Positions 5,935-13,485 of a stretch of DNA of 13,552 nucleotides are shown piece by piece (positions within the stretch are counted from its first letter, which is position 1; every line of letters begins with the position of its first letter). Source of the DNA: an uncultured Dialister sp. (GTDB taxonomy: Bacteria; Bacillota; Negativicutes; Veillonellales; Dialisteraceae); assembly GCA_934193095.1 (NCBI GenBank), contig CAKPUX010000055.1, positions 1 through 13,552 of the forward strand. Direction: 5' to 3'. The position numbers and the translations under genes were made by a program. The notes beneath the pieces are model-generated. The model worked only from the letters and a program-made list of their open reading frames with translations. It did no database searches and was not told the DNA's origin.

Positions 5935-7101
5935 ATGAAATTTATCCATACGGCTGACTGGCATCTGGGAAAGCTTTTGAAAGAGCATGCCATGACAGAG
6001 GATCAGGAGTGGCTTTTGATGCACCGCTTCCTTCCACTCGTCGATGAAGAGAGGCCGGATGTCATTCTGCTCTCAGGGGATGTCTATGATCGTTCATACC
6101 CGCCGGAGGAGGCGGTCGAGCTCTTCGACCGCATGACAGAGGAGATCGTAGGAAAGCGACATACTCCTCTGATCGTCATCAGCGGGAACCATGACAGTGC
6201 GGAGCGCCTCGCGGTGGCGAGCCGTCTCCTGTCGCATCAGGGACTCTATATCTTCGGACCGCTGGATCGCGTGCATCCCGTCATTTTGGAGGATGCGTGG
6301 GGGAAGGTGGCTTTCGTGCCGCTTCCGTATGCCGAGCCGGCGCGCGTGCGCGTCATGATGAATCAGAAGGGGCTTTCCGGTGCGGAAGACATTCACAGCT
6401 ACGAGGAGGCGGAGAAGAAGCTCTCGGAGATCCTTCTTTCTGACCTGCCCGATCCTTCGATGCGGAAGGTGGCGCTCGCCCATGTCTTTGCCGCGGGCGG
6501 GACGCCTTCCGAGTCGGAGCGGCCGCTCTCGATCGGAGGCTATGACAGGATCTCGGACAGAGTCTTTGATGCCTACGACTATGCAGCGCTAGGGCATCTG
6601 CACCGGCACCAGAGGACGCAGAAGCAGTCGGAAAGGGTGCAGTACAGCGGCAGTCTCATGCGGTATTCCTTCGATGAGGCGGAGCAGCATAAGGGCGTCA
6701 TCGTGGGAACGATCGGAGAGGATGGCAGCGTCGAGACGGATTTCCGTGAGCTTTCGCCGCTCCATCAGGTCCGTGTGCTGGAAGGGACATTCGCCGAGCT
6801 CATGAGCGAAAAGAGGGAGGCCTCGGAGGACTACCTGCAGGTCATCCTGACGGATGAGCTGCCTGTGATCGATGCGATGCCAAAGCTTCGCGAGAAGTAC
6901 AAGAATGCACTGGGCGTCGAGCAGAACATGGGCTATAAGGAGGACAGCGGTCGCCGCGATATCGAGTTGGAGCACATGAGCGATCAGGACATTTTCCGTG
7001 CATTTGTCAGCGAATTCCGCGAGAGAGAGCTGTCGGAGAAGGAAGAGGCGCTTGCCAATGTCTGCTGGGAAGCGGTGTACAAGAAGGAGGAAGAGCGATG
7101 A
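5935..7101 (+). CDS. sbcD: Exonuclease subunit SbcD (Mre11-type nuclease)
   Basis: SbcD is the metal-dependent phosphoesterase subunit of the SbcCD complex, which opens DNA hairpins and trims protein-blocked or double-strand ends (the bacterial Mre11). The 388 residues show every metal-site motif: D8 and H10 in HTADWHLG, D49 in GDVYDR, N85-H86-D87 in SGNHD, H183 in HVFAAGG and H221/H223 in GHLH. The remaining 150 or so residues form the capping and SbcC-contact region, ending in a charged Glu/Lys-rich helix. AGAGGAGG lies 4 bases before the ATG. The stop overlaps the sbcC start (ATGA), implying coupled translation and equal dosage. Length and motif spacing are normal, with no sign of damage. 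Confidence 0.97.
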   Translation: MKFIHTADWHLGKLLKEHAMTEDQEWLLMHRFLPLVDEERPDVILLSGDVYDRSYPPEEAVELFDRMTEEIVGKRHTPLIVISGNHDSAERLAVASRLLSHQGLYIFGPLDRVHPVILEDAWGKVAFVPLPYAEPARVRVMMNQKGLSGAEDIHSYEEAEKKLSEILLSDLPDPSMRKVALAHVFAAGGTPSESERPLSIGGYDRISDRVFDAYDYAALGHLHRHQRTQKQSERVQYSGSLMRYSFDEAEQHKGVIVGTIGEDGSVETDFRELSPLHQVRVLEGTFAELMSEKREASEDYLQVILTDELPVIDAMPKLREKYKNALGVEQNMGYKEDSGRRDIELEHMSDQDIFRAFVSEFRERELSEKEEALANVCWEAVYKKEEER

Positions 7102-9719
7102 GACCTTTGAAGCTGACGATGCGTGCCTTTGGCCCCTATGCGGGGGAAGTGACGATCGATTTCGAAAAGCTGGATGGGCGGCATCTTTTCCTCATCTGCG
7201 GGCCGACGGGGGCGGGCAAGACCACGATCCTCGATGCCATGTGCTATGCGCTCTATGGGAAGACGTCAGGCGATCGGAGCGGCGCGCGTATGCGAAGCGA
7301 CTATGCAGGGCCGGATCAGAAGACGGAAGTCATTTTTGACTTCATGATCGGCGATAAGACGTATCGTGCCTGCCGTTCACCCGAGCAGTTCATCGATAAG
7401 AAGCGAGGCAAGGGACAGACAAAGACAGCGATGCAGGCCTCGCTCTCGGAATTGGTCGACGGGAAGGAGATGTCGACGCTTCGCACGAATGTCGAGGCGG
7501 CGGCAGGAAAGCTGATCGGGCTCAATGCGAATCAGTTCTGTCAGGTCATCCTCCTGCCGCAGGGGGATTTCCGAAAGCTCCTCGTCGCGAAGGCCGAAGA
7601 GCGAGAGAGCATCCTGAAGCAGCTCTTCAAGACGCAGCGTTTTTCGGATTTCCAGTACGAGCTGAAGGAGCGTGCCGATGCGCTGTACCGGAAGAAAAAG
7701 GAGCAGGAAACGGTGCTCGTGACCACATACCATGCGGTCGGCGCACAGGATGCGGCGGAGCTCGCCCGCCTTGCTGCGGAGACGGAGCAGCAGCTCGCGG
7801 ACGCGAAGAAGGTACACGCGGAAACGGAAAGCGCGATGCAGGATTTCCGCAAGGTGTACAGCGAGGCCGCGCAGTTGAATTCCCATTTTCAGGCACTGGA
7901 CAAGGCAGAGAAGCAGCAGGCGTCACTCCTTATGAAGGCTGAGGAAATCGAGCATAAAAAGCAGGATCTGGTCCGCATCCGCCGGGCGAAGGAGCTTGCG
8001 GCGTATTTTGATATGCTCGACAACATCATGGCGGAAGGAAAGGCGGCAAAGTCTGCGAGGGATATCGCCGAGGCAGAGCGAAATCGCTATGCGAAAGAAA
8101 AGGAGCAGCTGCTCGCCTTTGAAACGAAGCTCGAAGGCCAGCGTGCGGAGATGGAAAGGGCGAAGACAACCATCACGCAGTTGCAGGGTTGGGAGCCGAA
8201 GGCGAAGGAGTACGGCGCGGCGCGGCGCAATGTGGAGCGCTACACGCAGAAATACAAGGAAGCGGAAACGGAGCTTGCCAGATTGCAGGAGACGGAGAAG
8301 AAATGCCGCGGGGCGGCGGAAGCCGCGCGTGAAGCAGCCGAAGACGTCCGGCGGCGCTACATCTTCGGTCAGGCGGCTATTCTGGCGAGCCAGCTCGAAG
8401 AGGGCGCGCCCTGTCCGGTCTGTGGCAGCGTGCATCATCCGCATCCAGCGGTTTCGAAGGAAAAATTGCCGACGGAAACCGAATTGAAAAAGGCACAGAA
8501 AGCAGCAGAAACGGCGACGAAAGACTACGAGAATGCCAGAAATCTGGCGGGCACCTATGCGGCGGGGGCATACGTCAGCGCCATCACCGAGATGGGGAAT
8601 GCCCAGGCGAAGCTCGCAAGCCTCTCCGATCTGCCGGAAGCCTACCGCAGTCCCATTTTCCTTCGAAACGAAGTGAAGCGGCTGTTTGCGGCCGTGACGG
8701 CATGGGAAGAAGCCCTGAAAGCGCTGCAGGAGAAAAAAGAGCCGCTCCTTTCCGCATTGGGCGGCGCGGAGGCAAATTTCCAGAACGCCACGGCTCAGCG
8801 AGAAAAGCTGGCAGCCGACTATAAAGCGCAGTCGGATGCGCTGGATGAAAAAGCCAGAGGAGCCGGCTTTGCGGACCGCAATGACTGCAAGGTCTGGTAT
8901 GCTCGCGTCAAAGAAGAAGAGCGGATGGAGAAATCGATTTCCGACTACGAAACCGAGCTGAAAGCGACGGAGAAAACCATCGCGGATGAGCGTCTCGTGA
9001 CAGGCGATGCGAAACGCCCTGACATGGCCGCGCTCGGTCAGGAAGATAACCAGCTGCAGCACCGTCTCACTACGTCGGCGGGACAGAGCCGTTCGCTCGC
9101 TGACCAGCTGAAGAATCTGCAGAAAGTCGCGAAGGACACCGAAGCCATGGCGCAGGTGCTTGACGCGCTCTCTGAAGAACTGTCTCTTGCGCAGGGGCTC
9201 TATGACCTCACCCGCGGCAGCCGCACGAAGATCACGCTCGAGCGCTATGTGCTGGGCGTTCTCTTAGACGAGGTCGCGGAGGCGGCCAATCACCGTCTCC
9301 TTGAGATGAGCCATCGCCGCTACTCGCTTCATCGCATGAAGGAAACAGGCGCAGCGAATAAGGGCGGCCTCTCTCTTGAGGTCTCTGACAGCTACACCGG
9401 CCGCTCGCGTCCGGCGAATACCCTCTCCGGCGGAGAGACCTTCCTCGCCTCCCTCTCACTTGCCCTGGGGCTTGCCGATGTCGTGCAGGCAAGGCAGGGC
9501 GGCGTACACCTCGATACCATGTTCATCGACGAGGGCTTCGGCACGCTGGATCCGGAAGCACTAAACAGTGCGATGAATACACTGATCGATCTGCAGAGCA
9601 CCGGCCGTCTTGTCGGCATCATTTCCCATGTGCCTGAGCTCGAGGAGCGCATCGATGCCCGCCTCAAGGTCAGTCCGGCGGAGAAGGGAAGCCGCGCGGA
9701 GTTTGAAATCGTGGAGTAA
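7098..9719 (+). CDS. sbcC: Exonuclease subunit SbcC (Rad50/SMC-type ATPase)
   Basis: SbcC is the ATPase partner of SbcD. ATP-driven dimerisation clamps DNA and opens the nuclease site. The 873 residues follow the Rad50 plan. Walker A is GPTGAGKT (35-42) and the Q-loop is LPQGDFRKLL (Q155). A long coiled coil runs from about 180 to 740, interrupted by the zinc hook CPVCG (C439 and C442) almost at the middle of the chain. The ABC signature is LSGGE (776-780). Walker B ends in FIDEGFGTLD with D811 and catalytic E812. It is shorter than the E. coli protein (1048 residues), mainly through a shorter coiled coil. It is co-translated with sbcD through the ATGA overlap, with AGGAGG at 7085-7090 inside sbcD. 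No terminator hairpin with a T run directly follows the stop. Confidence 0.97.
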   Translation: MRPLKLTMRAFGPYAGEVTIDFEKLDGRHLFLICGPTGAGKTTILDAMCYALYGKTSGDRSGARMRSDYAGPDQKTEVIFDFMIGDKTYRACRSPEQFIDKKRGKGQTKTAMQASLSELVDGKEMSTLRTNVEAAAGKLIGLNANQFCQVILLPQGDFRKLLVAKAEERESILKQLFKTQRFSDFQYELKERADALYRKKKEQETVLVTTYHAVGAQDAAELARLAAETEQQLADAKKVHAETESAMQDFRKVYSEAAQLNSHFQALDKAEKQQASLLMKAEEIEHKKQDLVRIRRAKELAAYFDMLDNIMAEGKAAKSARDIAEAERNRYAKEKEQLLAFETKLEGQRAEMERAKTTITQLQGWEPKAKEYGAARRNVERYTQKYKEAETELARLQETEKKCRGAAEAAREAAEDVRRRYIFGQAAILASQLEEGAPCPVCGSVHHPHPAVSKEKLPTETELKKAQKAAETATKDYENARNLAGTYAAGAYVSAITEMGNAQAKLASLSDLPEAYRSPIFLRNEVKRLFAAVTAWEEALKALQEKKEPLLSALGGAEANFQNATAQREKLAADYKAQSDALDEKARGAGFADRNDCKVWYARVKEEERMEKSISDYETELKATEKTIADERLVTGDAKRPDMAALGQEDNQLQHRLTTSAGQSRSLADQLKNLQKVAKDTEAMAQVLDALSEELSLAQGLYDLTRGSRTKITLERYVLGVLLDEVAEAANHRLLEMSHRRYSLHRMKETGAANKGGLSLEVSDSYTGRSRPANTLSGGETFLASLSLALGLADVVQARQGGVHLDTMFIDEGFGTLDPEALNSAMNTLIDLQSTGRLVGIISHVPELEERIDARLKVSPAEKGSRAEFEIVE

Positions 9720-10029
9720 AAATGGGTTCAAGTTGATGGGTTCAAGGTTAGCCCCTTGGGCGTGCTGCCCCTTGATTGTGAATGAAAGCTCTGCTCGAAT
9801 GAGAAATTAGAAATGAGAAATTAGAAATGAGAAATGGTGGTGCGGCGCATAAAAATATGGAAGCGCCGCAGAGGTTTGAAACTAGCGGGTTTCTCGTATC
9901 GCAAACCTAATCCCTAGCCACTAATCCCTAGCTACCAGTCACCAGACACTAGTCCCTCATCCCTGCTTTCAAACTTTTGGGGCTATCCTTTTCCCGTATC
10001 GTCATCCCGAGCACAGCCGAGGGATCTTT
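9720..10029. repeat. Repeat island 4, left part
   Basis: No gene. In order: a degenerate GGTTCA array (9725-9750); the 20-bp module 9758-9777, inverted copy of 1739-1758; a 14-bp tandem GAGAAATTAGAAAT, 2.5 copies (9801-9835); the GC-hairpin module 9837-9873, inverted copy of 4094-4127; a CTAATCCCTAG/CCAGTCACCAG word array (about 9907-9957); an inverted fragment of the island 2 tail; and a CGTATCGTCATCCCGAGC...GAGGGATC repeat (9995-10027). It is a mosaic of modules seen elsewhere in the window. Confidence 0.75.
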
Positions 10030-10196
10030 CTAGGGAAACACTGATTAAATCGTTGTCAGATTTTACTCTTGAAATTTTATACAAGACGAGGAATAACCTG
10101 ACGCGAATAGCGAGCTATTTAAGGAAGGCTATGACGAAGTCATGTATAAAATTTCTTGTGGAATCTGACTCTGCGATTTCATCAGCGTTTCCCTAG
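10030..10196. mobile_element. 167-bp palindromic MITE-like element
   Basis: The 23-bp ends (10030-10052 and 10174-10196) are inverted repeats with two mismatches: CTAGGGAAACACTGATTAAATC versus CTAGGGAAACGCTGATGAAATC on the opposite strand. Pairing continues inward through TCAGATT and GAAATTTTATACA, so each arm is nearly 60 bases and the element can fold into one long hairpin. Both outer ends are CTAG, itself a palindrome and a possible duplicated target. There is no transposase or reading frame of note, so it would need an enzyme from elsewhere. It interrupts a mosaic of other repeats, suggesting later insertion. Confidence 0.7.
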
Positions 10197-10253
10197 CACT
10201 GCGGTTAGTATCACATAGGCACAGGCAGGGAAACGACGACTTGGCGCTACGTA

Positions 10254-10437
10254 TTTCTGCTTTCACACATGCATTGTTTATCGGTCTGCAAGGAAGATTT
10301 CTCGGCAACGCTTTCAATGACGATACGGGAGTCTGATGTCTTCTAGTTTTTTAGTCACCAGTCGTTCGAGACACCTAATCCCTAGCTACTAATCCCTAAT
10401 CCCTAGCCACCAGTCACCAGTCACTTCTAATCCCTGG
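10254..10437. repeat. Inverted copy of the 3843-4012 repeat
   Basis: Read on the minus strand, this repeats the block order of 3843-4012: ATTAG/ACTAG words, GACATCAG, CGTATCGTCAT, GAGAAATCTT, GCAGACCGATAAAC and TGTGTGAAAGCAG. Word arrays at 10354-10437 are in the CTAATCCCTAG orientation. The two copies lie about 6.4 kb apart and flank the TAXI and sbcDC genes. A 62-residue minus-strand frame across this area is not a gene. Confidence 0.8.
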
Positions 10438-10444
10438 CCAACCA

Positions 10445-10476
10445 AAAAGCAGGAACGAAAGAACGTTCCTGCTTTT
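10445..10476. terminator. Strong hairpin terminator between repeat island and next gene
   Basis: AAAAGCAGGAACG (10445-10457) pairs perfectly with CGTTCCTGCTTTT (10464-10476) around AAAGAA. On the + strand it would end read-through from sbcDC and the island, and it sits immediately before the promoter of the next gene. On the minus strand it ends in five Ts, but no minus-strand gene lies just upstream. Confidence 0.75.
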
Positions 10477-10477
10477 C

Positions 10478-10506
10478 TTGACGATCGAACGCTCATTTGC
10501 TATACT
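10478..10506 (+). promoter_or_regulatory. Strong promoter of the 166-aa gene
   Basis: TTGACG (10478-10483), a 17-base spacer, and TATACT (10501-10506) with an extended -10 TGC (10498-10500). This is the best sigma-70-type promoter in the window. The leader to the ATG is about 55 bases. Confidence 0.75.
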
Positions 10507-10567
10507 TATGTTCAGGGAACAATATTTCTGAGAGAAGAGACGTTCGTGCTGAAAGAGAGGAAGCAGC

Positions 10568-11068
10568 ATGTGCAATATTGGAATGAGAGCGCTGGTGCCG
10601 GTGAAGCGCGGCGGCGTGGATGATACGTTGGCGATTCGGAATGACTGGGGACTGATCCACATGCCCTGCCCTGTCGAGACGGCGATGGGACGGCTGTCAC
10701 GCTCCTATGGCGAGTGCATGAGGACGCAGAGAAGGCTCTTCGGAAAACGGCGCGGGACGGCTGTGAGATTCGGCGATGATGCGGACAGCCTTTTCGTCCA
10801 GCTAAAGCTTTCTGAGCAGGCGCCTGGGCTTGGCTATGTGCATCTCGGCTCTTTTCATGACATCTTCGTGGACTTGGACGGGAAATGCACGATTCGCTTT
10901 GATACGGAGCACTCCCTTCACACCTACTGGAACATCCAGACCGTAGAGAAGCATATCGCAAAGCTCACGCCCTTCATAGAGGAGCCCGTTTCGCTCCTGA
11001 TCACTCATCCGAAGAGGATGGAAATGGAAAGGCTCGCAGAGCTTCGGAAACGGATGATGGCGCTGTGA
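10568..11068 (+). CDS. Uncharacterised 166-aa protein, possibly ComK-like
   Basis: I do not firmly recognise this protein. It is soluble, basic and lacks a signal peptide. A central part resembles, from memory, the ComK competence-regulator pattern (family PF06338): SRSYG at 44-48, a basic stretch to residue 62, then a hydrophobic strand SLFVQL (74-79) and GYVHLGSFHDI (89-99). A strand TIRFDTEHSL (108-117) and a final helix NIQTVEKHIAKL (122-133) follow. In B. subtilis ComK the corresponding order is RSCRFFG, LFPTLSS, CGWISHVHV, VTFSNGKTM and SFENQVYRTAWL. The C-terminal 30 residues are a charged helix rich in Met, Arg and Glu. AGAGGAAG 4 bases before the ATG and the strong promoter support a real gene. 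It ends in a shared bidirectional terminator. The gene is secure; the family is a hypothesis, and an unrelated conserved hypothetical is quite possible. Confidence 0.85.
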   Translation: MCNIGMRALVPVKRGGVDDTLAIRNDWGLIHMPCPVETAMGRLSRSYGECMRTQRRLFGKRRGTAVRFGDDADSLFVQLKLSEQAPGLGYVHLGSFHDIFVDLDGKCTIRFDTEHSLHTYWNIQTVEKHIAKLTPFIEEPVSLLITHPKRMEMERLAELRKRMMAL

Positions 11069-11094
11069 GTGATATTTCATCCCGATCAGGTCAA

Positions 11095-11142
11095 AAAAAG
11101 AGATGGAAGCGGATGCAAATGCATTCGGTTCCATCTCTTTTT
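11095..11142. terminator. Bidirectional terminator between converging genes
   Basis: AAAAAGAGATGGAA (11095-11108) pairs with TTCCATCTCTTTTT (11129-11142), and the inner GGATGC/GCATTC adds a second stem around AAAT. It has T runs on both strands (five on +, seven on -). It lies 27 bases after the 166-aa gene and about 84 bases beyond the nadE stop, so it probably serves both. Confidence 0.92.
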
Positions 11143-11225
11143 CGTTTGTGATTTTCGGATAAGGAGAGGAAGAAACTCGGAAAGTCCTGCAGGAACACGG
11201 CCAAGGTCTGAAGGCTTCCCGTTTC

Positions 11226-13094
11226 CTACACTCCGAGCTTCTTTTTCAGCGCGAGATACGCATCCGTATAGTACGGCGTGACCTGGGACTCTCTTAAGTC
11301 GTAGCCGTAGGGGCGCCGGCTCATGGCGAGGATCGGAGGGGTCTGGATGCGCTTGGCGACGGAGAAGCCGGAGAAGAGAGCCCACCAGCGTTCAAGGTCT
11401 TCGGTGAAGGCTTTGGCGGTCGGGAAGAGGTCTTGCACGCGGACATGGCAGCCGATATGCGCCTCGAGACTTCCCTCTGCGTACCAAGTGAGGAGGTCTT
11501 CCGGGCAGAGGCGCTGCCATGGCTCGACGAAGCTCTTTAGAAGATAGTCATGGTACTCATAGATGAGAGGATCGCCCATGCCTTTGGTGACGTCCTGCTT
11601 TTCTGAGAGCTCGGCGGAGGGCTTCACGGTGAAGATGCCTTCCGGGATGACGGGGCTTTCGTACCAGTCGTTCAAAAGGCGGCCCAAGTGGTAGATCTGG
11701 TATTTCCATAGATCGGCGGTCGCGGCAAAGGCACCGGCGAGGTCGCCGTAGAGTGTGCCGTAGCCGACGGTCGTTTCTGTTTTATTGGCATTGCAGGTGA
11801 AGATGCCGCCAAAGGCAGCGGAGAGGGCGGAAAGGATCCGGCTGCTCCGGTCGCGCGCCTGCATGTTTTCCTTCATGAAGCTCGTGAGATGGATCTCGCG
11901 CCCGGCAGAGATCGGAAGGCCTTCCAGTGCTTTTGCCGTCTCATCGATGAATTGTCCGATGGGGATGGTGAGGTAGGGCGAGCCGAGACGCATCGCGAGG
12001 TCTTTGGCGAGCCCCTTCGTCATTTCTGAATTGTAGCGCGTCGGCGTATTCACGAGGAGCAGGTGGTCTGCGGGAAGGACGGAGCGGTAGAGCGCGGCAT
12101 TCACCGCGGAGTCGATGCCGCCGGAGACGCCGATCACGACTTTGGATACGCCGATGGCGGAGAGAAATTTCCTGACGCCGTAGCGCATGGCGAAAAGAAG
12201 TAGGTCTCCCTGCCATGGCGGCATGGGAGAGGCGGGAAGGAGCGTGTTCGTGGATCTCTCGAAATGAAATGTGCTGCGGGCCTCTTCAAAGGGAGCGGCT
12301 TCGGCAAGAAGCCTGCCGTCCTTTCCATAAGCGGCCGTCATGCCGTCGAAGGTGTAGCAGGTCTTGCCGTTGTTCTCCAGTCCACGGCGGTTCACATAGA
12401 GCATCGGGACGTGGAGACGGGAGAGTTTGGCGGAGAGCATGCGGTGGCGTTTTTCATTTTTGGAAAGCGTGAAGGGGGAGGCGGACAGATTCAGGAAAAG
12501 ATCGGTGCCCTTGGCGGCAAGGACATCCATGGGCGAGAAGCTGTAATTTTCATCCCAGCTGTCTTCGCAGAGGAGAAGCGAGAGGCGGATCACTTCGCCG
12601 CGGAGGGAAATCACAAAGGGCGCGAGTGCTTCTTCGGGGGTCGAGCCTTCTTCTCTCGCGAGGGCGAGAAGAGAGGTGAAATAGCGACGGTCATCAAAGC
12701 AGCGGTAATTGGGCAGCAGCGCTTTCACCGCATAGGGACGATGCAGTCCTTCCGGAGAGAGGAATGCGCCGTCTTTCGCGAGAAAAGCGGCGTTGTATTT
12801 TCGGGGGCGGCCATCGTCATTCGTCTTTGTCCAGTCGATGGCGACGTTCCCCCACGCGATCATAATGCCTTGCGCTGCTTCTCGGAGGCGGTCATTGTAT
12901 CGCTCTGCCTCGCGCAGGAAGGCATTCTGGTCCCACAGGTCTCCGATGAGATAACCGGTCAGACACATCTCGGGAAGAACGAGAAGGTCAGATCCCTCCT
13001 CTTTGGCGAGTGCGATCTCTTTTTCGATGAGCGCCCAGTTGGCGCGGATATTCCCAGGCAGGATGTCGAGCTGGGCGGTGCGGATAGTGAGCAT
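11226..13094 (-). CDS. nadE: Glutamine-dependent NAD(+) synthase
   Basis: This catalyses the last step of NAD synthesis: nicotinic acid adenine dinucleotide is amidated using ATP, with ammonia drawn from glutamine. The 622 residues contain an N-terminal nitrilase-type glutaminase domain with the full triad E42 (LVLPEMCLTGY), K124 (YAVKALLPNY) and C176 (LLCEDSWDENY). A C-terminal synthetase domain has the ATP-pyrophosphatase loop SGGIDS (324-329). RILSALSAAFGG and GYGTLYGDLAGAFAATADLWK are typical later segments. Length fits the two-domain class, slightly short. The ATG has only a weak AAAGAAG ribosome site 7 bases upstream. It stands alone on the minus strand, converging on the 166-aa gene, with a TATACT box and a 10-bp dyad upstream. 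Confidence 0.96.
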   Translation of the reverse strand: MLTIRTAQLDILPGNIRANWALIEKEIALAKEEGSDLLVLPEMCLTGYLIGDLWDQNAFLREAERYNDRLREAAQGIMIAWGNVAIDWTKTNDDGRPRKYNAAFLAKDGAFLSPEGLHRPYAVKALLPNYRCFDDRRYFTSLLALAREEGSTPEEALAPFVISLRGEVIRLSLLLCEDSWDENYSFSPMDVLAAKGTDLFLNLSASPFTLSKNEKRHRMLSAKLSRLHVPMLYVNRRGLENNGKTCYTFDGMTAAYGKDGRLLAEAAPFEEARSTFHFERSTNTLLPASPMPPWQGDLLLFAMRYGVRKFLSAIGVSKVVIGVSGGIDSAVNAALYRSVLPADHLLLVNTPTRYNSEMTKGLAKDLAMRLGSPYLTIPIGQFIDETAKALEGLPISAGREIHLTSFMKENMQARDRSSRILSALSAAFGGIFTCNANKTETTVGYGTLYGDLAGAFAATADLWKYQIYHLGRLLNDWYESPVIPEGIFTVKPSAELSEKQDVTKGMGDPLIYEYHDYLLKSFVEPWQRLCPEDLLTWYAEGSLEAHIGCHVRVQDLFPTAKAFTEDLERWWALFSGFSVAKRIQTPPILAMSRRPYGYDLRESQVTPYYTDAYLALKKKLGV

Positions 13095-13125
13095 GGTTGG
13101 GCTTCTTTCGTGAATGGAAGTGACT

Positions 13126-13131
13126 AGTATA
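13126..13131 (-). promoter_or_regulatory. Probable -10 box of nadE
   Basis: On the minus strand TATACT lies 31 bases before the nadE ATG. No good -35 is found at 17 bases; TTGAAA is 21 bases upstream, too far for a standard promoter. A dyad occupies the -35 region, so activation or repression there is possible. Confidence 0.45.
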
Positions 13132-13133
13132 GC

Positions 13134-13167
13134 GTATGTCGATGAAGAGGACTTTCAATCGACATAC
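13134..13167. promoter_or_regulatory. 10-bp dyad in the nadE promoter, candidate operator
   Basis: GTATGTCGAT (13134-13143) and ATCGACATAC (13158-13167) are perfect inverted repeats around 14 bases, immediately upstream of the nadE -10 box and spanning the -35 region. NAD genes are often controlled by dedicated repressors (NiaR, NrtR), but I cannot match this dyad to either consensus with confidence. It could also be the stem of a repeat. Confidence 0.45.
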
Positions 13168-13196
13168 AAATGTAGTCAGAATTAGCGTCGGAGCGA

Positions 13197-13360
13197 CTTG
13201 CTTCCCCCTTCGGGGGAAGTGCCGAAGGCAAAAGGGGCATGCCAGCGGTATGGCGTACTATGTTGAATAGTCCGATACTAACGATATTCCAACACTTTCA
13301 GGCAATACCGCTACGTAGCCCCCTCTCCCCTTCGGGGAGCTCCCCCGATGGGGAGCCAAG
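13197..13360. repeat. 164-bp structured repeat core, copy B
   Basis: This is the same element as 5501-5664 in the same orientation, with no gaps. Stems here are more perfect: CTTCCCCC/GGGGGAAG (8 bp, loop TTC, 13201-13219), GCCA/TGGC (13241-13254), ACTAT/ATAGT, CTCCCC/GGGGAG (loop TTC, 13325-13339) and GCTCCCC/GGGGAGC (loop CGAT, 13339-13356). A long-range AGCGGTAT/ATACCGCT pair and GGGGC/GCCCC outside it are possible. It may be a non-autonomous mobile element or an RNA. No coding potential is seen. Confidence 0.8.
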
Positions 13361-13485
13361 ACATTCCACCACTTCTCACTAAGTCCAGAGGTTAACAAAT
13401 CGCTATACTAGTGACTGGGGATGAGGATATAACAGGTGCAATGCTGTGGAAAGAGGGCTCCTGCATCCACTTGCGTTTCTTCCAT

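Larger units (their letters stand above)
13123..13412. repeat. 290-bp segment bounded by 12-bp inverted repeats, enclosing repeat copy B
   Basis: ACTAGTATAGCG (13123-13134) and CGCTATACTAGT (13401-13412) are perfect complements, and similarity extends to AGTGACTAG-type words on both sides. They enclose the nadE dyad and the 164-bp core. Each arm carries TATACT pointing outward. The arms differ from the 19-bp arms of copy A, so core and ends are separate modules. Confidence 0.6.

Noticed and set aside
7923..9062. 379-codon minus-strand open frame opposite the sbcC coiled coil
   Set aside because: It is the antisense of Glu/Lys/Ala-rich coiled-coil codons, giving an F/L/R-rich nonsense protein.
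9610..9810. 66-codon frame overlapping the sbcC end and the repeat island
   Set aside because: Half lies inside sbcC in another frame and half in repeats. No ribosome site.
10129..10317. 62-codon minus-strand frame across the MITE and repeat
   Set aside because: It spans the boundary of two repeat modules, so any protein would be a chance product.
12264..13127. 287-codon + strand open frame opposite nadE
   Set aside because: It covers the glutaminase domain of nadE, whose catalytic triad is intact on the other strand.
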